Origin: an uncultured Eubacterium sp.
GTDB taxonomy: Bacteria > Bacillota > Clostridia > Oscillospirales > Acutalibacteraceae
Direction: 5' to 3'
NCBI GenBank assembly: GCA_910577215.1
Contig: CAJTMQ010000071.1
Coordinates: forward strand, 1-7,502
DNA: 7,502 nucleotides
In this document: in pieces, positions 1 to 6,533 of the stretch
Layout of the letters: the number at the start of each line of letters is the position of its first letter
Position numbering within the stretch: position 1 is the first letter of the stretch
Program-made: the position numbers and the translations under genes
Notes under the pieces: generated by a model
The model's input: only the letters and a program-made list of their open reading frames with translations
What the model was told of the DNA's origin: nothing
Database searches by the model: none

Positions 1-1
1 G

Positions 2-775
2 CAGGCAGCAAAGATTACCAAAAACACAATGATTATTGCCTATACCGAGGAAAACGCACCGTTTATTTACACAGATGAAAACGGCACGCTTACAGGCTTT
101 GATGTTGAACTGATTAAAAATACTTTTAAATCCTTCAAGGGCGATTATAAAGATTACGCTTTTGTTAAGGTTGATGAAAATTATGTTCTTAACGAAGATA
201 TCTGCTATACAGATGAAAACGGCAATGAATTTTCGGCAATCCTTATGTGCGGCGGCACACAGAAGAATGTGGGCACTGTTAATGAGGATGTTAACTGGAG
301 CGTTAATATCATTGAAAACAATATCATTACCGTTGTGCCTGCAAACAGTGAAATCAAAAATTATAATGACCTTAAAGGTGCAAAGGTTGGCGTTGTTGCA
401 GGAATTGCCCTTGATGCACTCAATAAAAACACAACCATCAAAAACAACCTTGCAGCCGTTACGGAATATGCATCTGCAGAAGAAGCTATGGCAGCATTCG
501 GAAATGATGCGGATGCAGTTGTTATTGAAGATTTTGATTTTTATAATTACAACGATAACAGCAATTACACTGTGCTGAATGGTGCACTGGATACGGTTGA
601 ATATGCATTCAGATTTGCACCGTCAAAGGATTATTCCTACGGCTTTAACGAAGCTGTAAGAGAAATGCAGAGTGCCGATTACGGTGACGGAGATACACTT
701 ACACCGCTTATTGAAAAATATTTCGGCTACGCAGATGCCTGCGTATTCAGCTATGAAACAGACGGCGATAAATAA
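2..775 (+). CDS. Amino-acid-type ABC transporter substrate-binding protein (SBP_bac_3 family), 5' end outside window
   Basis: The frame is open from base 2, nine codons before the first ATG (base 29), so that ATG is internal and the start, signal peptide and any lipobox lie to the left. The family (PF00497) comprises extracytoplasmic binding proteins that deliver polar amino acids or similar solutes to an ABC permease; in Gram-positives they are usually lipoproteins. In the visible 257 residues, the opening strand AYTEENAPF is near 13-21, the lobe-1 signature GFDVEL at 32-37, the lobe-crossing segment LKGAKVGVVAG at about 124-134, and DAVVIED near 171-177. The C-terminal helix pair ends in LIEKYFG, as is usual. 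It is divergent: the usual segment with a ligand-binding Arg (T-x-E-R before V-x-F-S) reads GGTQKNVGTVNEDVNWSV, with no Arg. The ligand therefore cannot be predicted. Family call is firm, substrate unknown. It ends at a clear terminator, so it is the last gene of its unit. Confidence 0.85.
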   Translation, partial: QAAKITKNTMIIAYTEENAPFIYTDENGTLTGFDVELIKNTFKSFKGDYKDYAFVKVDENYVLNEDICYTDENGNEFSAILMCGGTQKNVGTVNEDVNWSVNIIENNIITVVPANSEIKNYNDLKGAKVGVVAGIALDALNKNTTIKNNLAAVTEYASAEEAMAAFGNDADAVVIEDFDFYNYNDNSNYTVLNGALDTVEYAFRFAPSKDYSYGFNEAVREMQSADYGDGDTLTPLIEKYFGYADACVFSYETDGDK

Positions 776-794
776 TTTTATTACATAAAAACAA

Positions 795-822
795 CCCTCG
801 GAAAATTCCGAGGGTTTATTTT
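795..822. terminator. Bidirectional intrinsic terminator between converging genes
   Basis: An 8-bp perfect stem, CCCTCGGA (795-802) with TCCGAGGG (807-814), has a 4-nt AAAT loop. It is followed by a T-rich tract on the plus strand (TTTATTTTT, 815-823). On the minus strand it is followed by TTGTTTTTATG. It therefore fits as terminator for both the binding-protein gene (stop at 775) and the secreted-protein gene converging from the right (stop at 832). Confidence 0.9.
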
Positions 823-831
823 TGCTTTATT

Positions 832-1320
832 TTAAAATGTTAAAGCACCTGTTGTTGCATCTATTTTTTCAGTTGAAAACAGGGATTTTTTTGCATAATG
901 CGTTCCTGTAACTCTGTACTGATAGCCTGCTTCTACTGCAATAGATTTGCTGAGTGTATATCTTGTACTGTCAGAATAAAGGCTTGTATAAGTTTTATAG
1001 GTTGACCATGAGGTTGCAGACGCTTTTTTCCTTTGAACAACCACCTCTGTGAAGCCTACCTTGGATACCTCTGATGTTCCGTATGTATAGCCTGATATAA
1101 CAAGATTGCTTCCGCTTTTACCAATTGCAAGCATTTTGCTCGTTATCAATCCTGTTGCTCTTGTCTGCATATATTCTGCTTCAAGGTGCTCAAGTGCTTC
1201 AAATTCCGCCTGCGTGAAATAAGCGTCATCCTCGGTGCTTTCCGCCGCAAAAGCTGAAAACGGTATCATACAGCTGAAAAGCATCAATACCGCTAAAAAT
1301 AATGATATATATTTTTTCAT
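832..1320 (-). CDS. Small secreted protein of unknown function with C-terminal beta-rich domain
   Basis: 162 aa. A classic Sec signal peptide is visible: MKKY, a hydrophobic core (about residues 5-22), and an AFA-A cleavage motif after residue 25. The product is therefore about 137 residues outside the cytoplasm, with no retained membrane anchor, LPXTG motif or lipobox. An acidic N-terminal stretch (26-50) precedes a beta-rich domain (about 55-162) rich in Ser/Thr/Tyr/Lys, with GYQYRVTGTHYAKK near 131-144. This pattern resembles small secreted Clostridia proteins with SGYYYRVKG-type motifs (possibly the DUF6147 type; from memory, not searched). The ATG has a good ribosome binding site (GAGGAG) in the 12-bp gap after the upstream gene's stop, so the two form an operon. 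Function unknown; it may be handled or sensed by the membrane protein encoded upstream, but only position suggests this. Confidence 0.8.
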   Translation of the reverse strand: MKKYISLFLAVLMLFSCMIPFSAFAAESTEDDAYFTQAEFEALEHLEAEYMQTRATGLITSKMLAIGKSGSNLVISGYTYGTSEVSKVGFTEVVVQRKKASATSWSTYKTYTSLYSDSTRYTLSKSIAVEAGYQYRVTGTHYAKKSLFSTEKIDATTGALTF

Positions 1321-1332
1321 TTAGTTCTCCTC

Positions 1333-2118
1333 TTATTTAATTGTTTCTGCAAATTCTATTGCTGTATCTAAATCACATTCCAACATAATATTATATTCTG
1401 TCAGATTATCTTTATATTCAATGGTGCAACTGTTTTTTCTCTCAAATATCAAAACATCCATCCCATTAATATTAAGCATCTGACCTGATAAAACATTCAT
1501 TTCAGTTTTATCACCAACAAGTACAATATCTTCACTAAACTGTAATATTGTAATACAACCAAAATTGTTCTTATATTCAAAACTAACAATAGCCTCATTT
1601 AACGCTAACGTAGTATTATATTCACATTGATTAATTGTGCAGTTATCTGTTATAAGTTCTTCAGGCAGGGTAACAGGTGAAATGCCGTTATCCGCAAGCT
1701 GCTTTGCCAGCTCTGTATCCGTTAATGCATACCCATCTGCCGTAGTATTTACAAGCTCAAAATTCGTATCAATCTCAGCATTTCCGCTTATAAGCATTGC
1801 AATTTCATGCGGAATATCAAGGTGAAAAACATTTGCTGAAACTGTTATGGTTGAAAAGCAAAGCACTGCAGCCACAGCAGCAATAAGAGCTGCCTTTACG
1901 GGCTTTTTAACGCTTCTTATCTTCAGTTCGGGACGGTGGTTCCTGTTACTGATAACTAACAAATCAAAGCACAAATCAATATATTCTTCGTCAATAGAAG
2001 CATTATTTTCAGATGTTTTTTGCCTAATAAGATTTTTTATTTCATCTTCAGATAAATCAGTGCTGCCTGAGTTAATCATTTTGATTATCTTCTGTTTGCT
2101 GATTTCTTTAATATCCAT
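1333..2118 (-). CDS. One-TM DUF4367-like protein (anti-sigma-factor-like architecture)
   Basis: 261 aa. Residues 1-72 are charged, helical and predicted cytoplasmic. A basic KKPVK precedes one transmembrane segment at about 75-96 (rich in Ala, Val and Ile). The remaining ~165 residues would be outside. The C-terminal part (about 145-261) has the feel of DUF4367: an N-I-x-G-M-D-V-L-I strand, a charged Y-K-D-N-L turn, then Y-N-I-M-L-E-C and a closing amphipathic helix (DTAIEFAETIK). Proteins of this shape are usually encoded beside ECF sigma factors and act as putative membrane anti-sigma factors or sensors. Here no sigma factor is adjacent; the only sigma-like gene is 4.9 kb away on the other strand. 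The AGGAGG ribosome binding site is only 2 nt from the ATG, but the next Met (residue 14) has none, so this start is kept. First gene of a two-gene minus-strand unit. Confidence 0.72.
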   Translation of the reverse strand: MDIKEISKQKIIKMINSGSTDLSEDEIKNLIRQKTSENNASIDEEYIDLCFDLLVISNRNHRPELKIRSVKKPVKAALIAAVAAVLCFSTITVSANVFHLDIPHEIAMLISGNAEIDTNFELVNTTADGYALTDTELAKQLADNGISPVTLPEELITDNCTINQCEYNTTLALNEAIVSFEYKNNFGCITILQFSEDIVLVGDKTEMNVLSGQMLNINGMDVLIFERKNSCTIEYKDNLTEYNIMLECDLDTAIEFAETIK

Positions 2119-2136
2119 CCCCTCCTGACCGTTTGT

Positions 2137-2166
2137 ATTTTAGGTTGGAAACAACATATTAAACAA
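2137..2166 (-). promoter_or_regulatory. Weak candidate promoter for the DUF4367-like/secreted pair
   Basis: On the minus strand TTGTTT (2166-2161) lies 18 nt before TAAAAT (2142-2137). This would give a very short leader of about 12 nt that just includes the AGGAGG. A perfect -35 (TTGACA, 2212-2207) also lies upstream but has only a poor -10 at 17 nt (TTTTCT). The 138-bp gap to the LUD gene must hold the promoter, but which element is used is unclear. Confidence 0.3.
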
Positions 2167-2230
2167 TAATCTATCTGTAATTAAGAAAACCACGAAAATT
2201 GCATTTTGTCAATAAAAAACACAAAATTTA

Positions 2231-2250
2231 CGTTTTTTTCTTCTTAAACG
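2231..2250 (-). terminator. Possible weak terminator after the LUD gene
   Basis: On the minus strand, just past the LUD stop, CGTTT (2250-2246) can pair with AAACG (2235-2231). A U-rich stretch (TAAATTTTGTGTTTTTTATT) follows. The stem is only 5 bp with a 10-nt A-rich loop, so read-through into the next minus-strand unit is possible. Confidence 0.25.
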
Positions 2251-2256
2251 AATACG

Positions 2257-2901
2257 TCAATATCCTAACTCACGGTTTACAATTATAACCTTTATTCTGC
2301 CCTTGTGCCTTTGCTGAGCCGTAACAACATAGTTGCAGCAGATTCTCTGCGGACTTTTACAGCCATCACACATAAGTGAAGAATCATCCTTAAGGCTTAT
2401 GCATTCTCCCGTTGCAGCACAGGGTGTTTTAAGATTTAAACGCACGGTGTTCGGCGGTGCCGCACATTCCTTAACTCTTTTTATTGCCGCATCCAAATCA
2501 GGCACAATTTTATTTACACCAACAACCATAATAACCTGCCTTGGGCCGAAAACAATGCAGGCAACACGGTTTGAATTGCCGTCCACATTATAAAGCTCTC
2601 CGTTTTCGGTAACGGCATTTGATGAACAGAAATAGGCATCACACCCAAAGGCTCTTATATAACTGTTTCTCAGTTCCTCACCCTCAAGCCCTCTGCGGTC
2701 TATAAAATCATAAATACCGCTTTCAAGCAATGCAGAAACGCCCGTTTCGGCAAGGCTGACACTTCCGCCGTTTGAAACACTGCTTCCCTGCGGCACAAGT
2801 GTTTTAACAAGCGGCACAACCTCCTCCTTTGTTTCCACAAAGAATGCCTTAATGCCGTTCTTCTCAAGATTGTCCATTGTTTTTCTTATTGTTTCCGTCA
2901 T
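2257..2901 (-). CDS. Stand-alone LUD-domain protein (DUF162, lactate-utilization-protein family)
   Basis: 214 aa from the chosen ATG. The LUD domain (PF02589) fills most of the protein: an N-terminal helical segment, SVSNGGSVSLAETG near 41-54, then the family's hallmark block SSNAVTENGELYNVDGNSNR (about 93-112), FGPRQVIMVVGVNKIV, and an AAP turn. A Cys-rich tail (C161, C167, C178, C181, C188, C189) ends in a KGRIKVIIVNRELG strand and could bind a metal or cluster, which is inference. The name comes from LutB/LutC of lactate oxidation, but lutA/lutB partners are absent, so a lactate role is not supported. Start choice: GTG at 2910 would give 217 aa, but GGGGTGA lies 6 nt before the ATG at 2901, so ATG is better. 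That ATG comes 1 nt after the comM stop, pointing to translational coupling in one operon. Confidence 0.85.
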   Translation of the reverse strand: MTETIRKTMDNLEKNGIKAFFVETKEEVVPLVKTLVPQGSSVSNGGSVSLAETGVSALLESGIYDFIDRRGLEGEELRNSYIRAFGCDAYFCSSNAVTENGELYNVDGNSNRVACIVFGPRQVIMVVGVNKIVPDLDAAIKRVKECAAPPNTVRLNLKTPCAATGECISLKDDSSLMCDGCKSPQRICCNYVVTAQQRHKGRIKVIIVNRELGY

Positions 2902-2902
2902 A

Positions 2903-4429
2903 TCAGTCACCCCAATACTTTCTGTCTAAACTTCTGTACTGAATAGCCTCTGCCACGTGGGCAAATTCTATATTTTCGCTTTCCTCTAAATCTGCAATCG
3001 TCCTTGCTATTCTTAATATTTTATCATAAGCCCTTGCGGAAAGCCCGAGTTTGTCAAAACTCATTTTCAAAAGCCCTGATGCTTCTTCGGATAAAAGGCA
3101 GTATTCCTTTGTCATTTTCGGGCTCATTTTTGCGTTGCAGGAAACAGAGGTGCCTTTGAATCTTTCCCTTTGAATTTCTCTTGCCTTGTTCACACGCTTT
3201 CTGATTTCGGCAGAGGTTTCCTCCCTGCCTTTTGATGAAAGCTTTTCGTAATCAACAGGCTCAACCTCTATATGTAAATCAATTCTGTCTATAATAGGAC
3301 CGCTTATTCTGTCCTTATACTTTTTTCTTGCCGCCTGTGTACAGGTGCATTCCCTTGTAGGATGCCCGAAATATCCGCACGGGCAGGGATTCATTGCCGC
3401 AACCACCATAAGATTAGACGGATAAGAAACAGTTGCGCTTGTTCGTGCTATTGTAATTTTACCATCTTCAAGCGGCTGGCGCAGAGCCTCCTTTGCCCTT
3501 CTGTCAAACTCGGGAAATTCATCCATAAACATAACACCGTTGTGCGCAAGGCTGATTTCGCCCGGTCTTGGATTATGACCGCCGCCTGCAAGCCCCTGCG
3601 GTGAAATTGTATGGTGCGGACTTCTGAACGGTCTTTTTGTAATAAGCTGAACTCCGCTCGGAAGCTCTCCTGCAATCGAATACAGCTTTGTTGTTTCAAG
3701 CTGCTCATCAAAGCTCATTTCCGGAAGAATAGAAGGCAATCGCTTTGCAAGCATTGATTTTCCTGTTCCGGGCGGACCTATCATAATACAGTTGTGACCG
3801 CCTGCTGCAGCAATTTCAAGAGCACGCTTTGCATTGTGCTGCCCCTTAACATCCTCAAAATCAAGCATTTCATCAGCAGTGCTGAGCTGTTTAACATCTT
3901 TATAGCACGGCTCAATTGCTTTTTCACCGCTTAAGTGCCGTAAAACCTCAAAAATATTTTTAACAGGATAAACGTCTATTCCCTTAACAACGCTTGCCTC
4001 TGTTGCATTCTGAAACGGAACGAAAACAGCACCTATATTGTCCTCTCTTGCTTTAAGCAGCATGGGAAGAATTCCCGTGCAGCCGCGTATCTCGCCGTCC
4101 AGCGAAAGCTCACCTACAAATGCATAATCATCAATATCAGCCTTTATCTGCCCTGTTGCCTTTAAAACGGCTATTGCTATGGGCAAATCATAAATGGGAC
4201 CCTCTTTTTTCACATCGGCAGGAGCAATATTAACTGTTATGCGTGAAACAGGATATTCAAAATTACAGTTTTTTATGCTTGCTCTGACTCTTTCACGGCT
4301 TTCCTTTACGGCCGCATCGGGCAAACCGACAATATCAAACCTCGGCAGTCCGTTGCTTAAATCAGCCTCAACAACAACAGAAAAGGAATCCATACCGAAA
4401 ATTCCCAAGCTTTTAGCCTTTGCAAACAT
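2903..4429 (-). CDS. comM: YifB/ComM family AAA+ ATPase (Mg-chelatase-like)
   Basis: 508 aa, full family length. An N-terminal ChlI-like Lon-protease-fold domain (about 8-130, with RFDIVGLPDAAVKESRERV) precedes a Mg-chelatase AAA+ domain (about 185-390). Walker A GPPGTGKS is at 218-225, Walker B VMFMDE at 299-304, and AMNPCPCG at 345-352 with the Cys-rich loop that follows. The C-terminal helical domain contains SARAYDKILRIARTIADL. ComM of Haemophilus and Vibrio is a hexameric helicase that extends heteroduplex during natural transformation. A role in DNA uptake here is inferred from family only, and no other competence gene is present. Start: the frame opens at a TTG (4453), but GGAGGA (4442-4437) sits 7 nt before ATG 4429, and FAKAKSLG is the normal family N-terminus. 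A consensus-like promoter lies upstream, and the LUD gene is coupled downstream. Confidence 0.95.
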   Translation of the reverse strand: MFAKAKSLGIFGMDSFSVVVEADLSNGLPRFDIVGLPDAAVKESRERVRASIKNCNFEYPVSRITVNIAPADVKKEGPIYDLPIAIAVLKATGQIKADIDDYAFVGELSLDGEIRGCTGILPMLLKAREDNIGAVFVPFQNATEASVVKGIDVYPVKNIFEVLRHLSGEKAIEPCYKDVKQLSTADEMLDFEDVKGQHNAKRALEIAAAGGHNCIMIGPPGTGKSMLAKRLPSILPEMSFDEQLETTKLYSIAGELPSGVQLITKRPFRSPHHTISPQGLAGGGHNPRPGEISLAHNGVMFMDEFPEFDRRAKEALRQPLEDGKITIARTSATVSYPSNLMVVAAMNPCPCGYFGHPTRECTCTQAARKKYKDRISGPIIDRIDLHIEVEPVDYEKLSSKGREETSAEIRKRVNKAREIQRERFKGTSVSCNAKMSPKMTKEYCLLSEEASGLLKMSFDKLGLSARAYDKILRIARTIADLEESENIEFAHVAEAIQYRSLDRKYWGD

Positions 4430-4474
4430 AATGTAATCCTCCAAAACGGGCAAACCGCTGTAACAACTAAAATT

Positions 4475-4503
4475 ATTATACTAAATTATTGAAATATTGA
4501 CAA
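4475..4503 (-). promoter_or_regulatory. Sigma-A promoter of comM-LUD operon
   Basis: Minus strand TTGTCA (4503-4498), 17-nt spacer, TATAAT (4480-4475). That is 5/6 and 6/6 matches. Predicted start of transcription is near 4468, giving a leader of about 40 nt before the ATG at 4429. Its -35 overlaps the -35 of the divergent mutase promoter. Confidence 0.8.
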
Positions 4504-4525
4504 CAGATTTTAATAATATTAAAAT
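4497..4525 (+). promoter_or_regulatory. Sigma-A promoter of the phosphohexomutase gene
   Basis: TTGACA (4497-4502), 17-nt spacer, TAAAAT (4520-4525). That is 6/6 and 5/6 matches. Predicted transcription start is about 4532, leaving a leader of about 23 nt that carries the ribosome binding site GGGAGTGA, located 5-6 nt before the ATG at 4555. Confidence 0.8.
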
Positions 4526-4554
4526 ATAAGTCAGAAATATATGGGAGTGATTTT

Positions 4555-6273
4555 ATGGATATTAATAAACTTTACAATGAATGGCTTGAAAAAGCGGTTG
4601 CAGATTCTGATTTAATCAAGGAGCTTGAAGCAATCAAGGGCAGTGAGGACGAAATATCAGACCGTTTTTACAGATGCCTTGAATTCGGAACAGCAGGCTT
4701 GCGCGGTGTTATCGGTGCAGGCACAAACAGAATGAATATTTACACAGTAGGTCAGGCAACACAGGGGCTCTCCGATTTTCTTAACAAGAACTTTGAAAAC
4801 CCAAGCATTGCAATTGGCTATGACTCAAGAATTAAAAGTGAATACTTTGCAAAGGAAGCTGCAAAAATTCTTGCCGCAAACGGAATTAAGGTTTACATAT
4901 ATGATGAATTAGAGCCTACGCCCTGCCTTTCCTATGCAATCCGCAGATTCGGTACATCAAGCGGTATTATTTTAACTGCTTCCCATAATCCCGGAAAATA
5001 CAACGGCTATAAGTGCTATGACAGCAACGGATATCAGATGACAGATGACGCTGCTGAAGAAACATATGCATTTATTCAGAAGGTTGATTATTTTACAGGA
5101 ATTAAAACTATGGATTTTGATGAGGCGGTTAATCAGAATCTTATTGAATATATAGGCGAGGAAACAATAGAAGCCTTCCTCGATGAGGTACAGAAGCAGT
5201 GCGTTAACCCCGGCATATGCAAAAAGGCAGACCTGCGTGTTATTTATACACCGCTTAACGGCACAGGCAACAAGCCCGTAAGAAAAATTTTAAAGAGAAT
5301 CGGCATTGATGAAGTCTATGTTGTTCCGGAGCAGGAATATCCTGACGGAAATTTTCCTACCTGCCCGTTTCCGAACCCCGAAATCAAACAGGCATTTGAA
5401 TGTGCTCTGAAGATGACAGATGAAATCAAGGCAGATATTTTACTTGCAACAGATCCCGACTGTGACCGAGTAGGCATTGCAGTACCTGATAAAAACGGTG
5501 AATACGTGCTTATGAGCGGCAACGAGGTCGGTGCCATGCTGCTTAACTATATTCTTTCACAGAAAAAGGCACAGGGCACACTTTCTACTAATTCCATTGC
5601 CGTTAAATCTTTTGTATCAACCGATCTTGCTGAGGTTATTGCAAAGAAATACAACTGTACCTTTAAAAATCTTTTAACAGGCTTTAAATATATCGGTGAG
5701 CTTATCACAAACCTTGAAGCAGAAGGCAGGGCGGATGATTTTGTTATGGGCTTTGAGGAGTCCTATGGTTACCTTGCAGGCACGCACGCAAGAGATAAGG
5801 ATGCAGTTGTCGGTGCAATGCTTATTTGTGAAATGGCTGCCTACTACAAAACACAGGGCCAGACTCTTGTAGATGTTATGAATAATATTTACAGCGAATT
5901 CGGCTATTACTGCAACACTGTTAAAAGCTATCAGTTTGAGGGTGCTGCCGGTATGGATAAAATGGAAAAAATTATGAACAGTCTGCGTGAAAATCCACCG
6001 GCAGAGCTTGCAGGTATGCCGGTTACATACATTGGTGATTACAAAACAAGCGTTGCAAAGGATATTGAAAGCGGCAGCAAAACAAAAATTGATTTGCCGA
6101 AGTCAAATGTGCTTCAATACAAAATGGCAGGCGGCAACGGCTTAATTGTTCGCCCAAGCGGCACTGAGCCTAAAATCAAGGCATATATAACAGCTATCGG
6201 AGAAAGCAGGGAAAATGCACTGGAACTTGCCGATAAGCTGATTTCAGATGCCGATAATTTTATGGAGGATTAA
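4555..6273 (+). CDS. Alpha-D-phosphohexomutase (phosphoglucomutase / phosphomannomutase)
   Basis: 572 aa, the usual length of the PgcA-like group. These cytoplasmic enzymes interconvert hexose 1- and 6-phosphates (glucose, mannose), supplying sugar nucleotides and linking glycogen/starch use to glycolysis. All four active-site blocks are intact: catalytic phosphoserine loop TASHNPGKYNGYK with Ser143; Mg-binding DPDCDR with D300, D302 and D304; sugar-binding GFEESYG at 399-405; phosphate-binding RPSGTEPK at 533-540. The EFGTAGLRG near 43-51 is also typical. Domains I-IV lie in normal order with no break. Whether glucose or mannose is preferred cannot be decided from sequence, so no symbol is given (pgcA or manB would be the candidates). 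It has its own promoter and ends in GGAGGATTAA, which doubles as ribosome binding site for the microprotein downstream. Confidence 0.95.
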   Translation: MDINKLYNEWLEKAVADSDLIKELEAIKGSEDEISDRFYRCLEFGTAGLRGVIGAGTNRMNIYTVGQATQGLSDFLNKNFENPSIAIGYDSRIKSEYFAKEAAKILAANGIKVYIYDELEPTPCLSYAIRRFGTSSGIILTASHNPGKYNGYKCYDSNGYQMTDDAAEETYAFIQKVDYFTGIKTMDFDEAVNQNLIEYIGEETIEAFLDEVQKQCVNPGICKKADLRVIYTPLNGTGNKPVRKILKRIGIDEVYVVPEQEYPDGNFPTCPFPNPEIKQAFECALKMTDEIKADILLATDPDCDRVGIAVPDKNGEYVLMSGNEVGAMLLNYILSQKKAQGTLSTNSIAVKSFVSTDLAEVIAKKYNCTFKNLLTGFKYIGELITNLEAEGRADDFVMGFEESYGYLAGTHARDKDAVVGAMLICEMAAYYKTQGQTLVDVMNNIYSEFGYYCNTVKSYQFEGAAGMDKMEKIMNSLRENPPAELAGMPVTYIGDYKTSVAKDIESGSKTKIDLPKSNVLQYKMAGGNGLIVRPSGTEPKIKAYITAIGESRENALELADKLISDADNFMED

Positions 6274-6275
6274 AA

Positions 6276-6377
6276 TTGAACAGAAAATTTGTAAAAATAA
6301 CCGCATTGGTACTTGCTGTATTAATGGCCGGCAGCGGACTTATCGGCGGATTATATGCACTAATAAGCAGTTTGTGA
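6276..6377 (+). CDS. 33-aa single-transmembrane microprotein
   Basis: A TTG start at 6276, 2 nt after the mutase stop, is read as NRKFVKITALVLAVLMAGSG followed by LIGGLYALISSL and a TGA at 6375-6377. GGAGGA (6264-6269), inside the last mutase codons, sits 7 nt before the TTG when measured from GGAGG. That is ideal spacing and the main evidence that this is translated. Four positive residues or polar groups at the N-terminus are followed by one ~23-residue hydrophobic segment with small GxxxG-type glycines and no signal-peptidase site obvious, so it should be an inner-membrane peptide with its N-terminus in the cytoplasm. A strong terminator follows 13 bp later. Similar Lys/Arg-plus-one-TM microproteins are common in Clostridia, but I do not recognise this family; function unknown. 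Confidence 0.7.
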   Translation: MNRKFVKITALVLAVLMAGSGLIGGLYALISSL

Positions 6378-6390
6378 AATCTATAAATTA

Positions 6391-6418
6391 AAAGGAGAGC
6401 TTCGGCTCTCCTTTTTTT
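6391..6418 (+). terminator. Strong intrinsic terminator of the mutase-microprotein operon
   Basis: A 10-bp perfect stem, AAAGGAGAGC (6391-6400) with GCTCTCCTTT (6405-6414), is capped by a UUCG tetraloop and runs into TTTTTTT. On the minus strand the same hairpin is followed by TTTTAATTT, so it may also act as back-up terminator for the converging sRNA. Confidence 0.95.
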
Positions 6419-6419
6419 G

Positions 6420-6526
6420 CAATGAAGAAAGGCAGTGCATAACGCACTGCCTTTCCCCTCTCTGTCTATAACAAACTATAGGAGGACAAGATGCTTAAGG
6501 AACGGTTGCGGCTCCGTCCTCAAGGT
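6420..6526 (-). ncRNA. Predicted small RNA, about 107 nt, unrecognised family
   Basis: No ORF explains this segment, yet the minus strand has a perfect promoter and an RNA-like fold. Transcription should start at about A6526. Stem-loop 1: 5' CTTGAGGACGG (6522-ish) pairs with CCGTTCCTTAAG, giving 11 bp with one bulged U and an AGCCGCAA loop. A C-rich linker follows (TTGTCCTCC), then a weaker hairpin CTATA/TATAG. Next is a purine tract (ACAGAGAGGGG) and the 3' hairpin AAAGGCAGTGC/GCACTGCCTTT, which would be the terminator. GAGGAC in stem 1 can alternatively pair with GTCCTC of the linker, so two folds compete. CCTCCT resembles the 16S anti-SD and the C-rich target-binding motifs of Firmicutes sRNAs. 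It does not match 6S, SRP, tmRNA, RNase P or any riboswitch consensus I know. It converges on the mutase operon and diverges from the SOS-box operon. Confidence 0.7.
6428..6454 (-). terminator. Terminator hairpin of the predicted sRNA
   Basis: An 11-bp perfect stem, AAAGGCAGTGC with GCACTGCCTTT, has a 5-nt loop (GTTAT on the minus strand). It is followed on the minus strand by a U-rich but interrupted CTTCATTG. On the plus strand it is followed by CCCCTC, so the minus strand is the better orientation for termination. AATGAAG (6421-6427) can also pair with CTTCATT (6530-6536), but the latter lies in the promoter, so this is probably not part of the RNA. Confidence 0.65.
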
Positions 6527-6533
6527 AAACTTC

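Noticed and set aside
162..578. Second-frame 138-codon reading frame within the binding-protein gene, and similar long frames opposite comM and the mutase
   Set aside because: They lie within well-supported genes, lack ribosome binding sites and have implausible composition.
2249..2261. cgaatacgtcaat occurs here and again at 6635-6647
   Set aside because: A single 13-nt exact match in a 7.5-kb A/T-rich window is near chance expectation, and one copy overlaps the LUD stop codon. No shared context supports a functional repeat.
2257..2901. Naming the LUD protein lutC or assigning lactate oxidation
   Set aside because: No lutA or lutB nearby, and stand-alone Clostridia LUD proteins are a separate subgroup; only the domain is supported.
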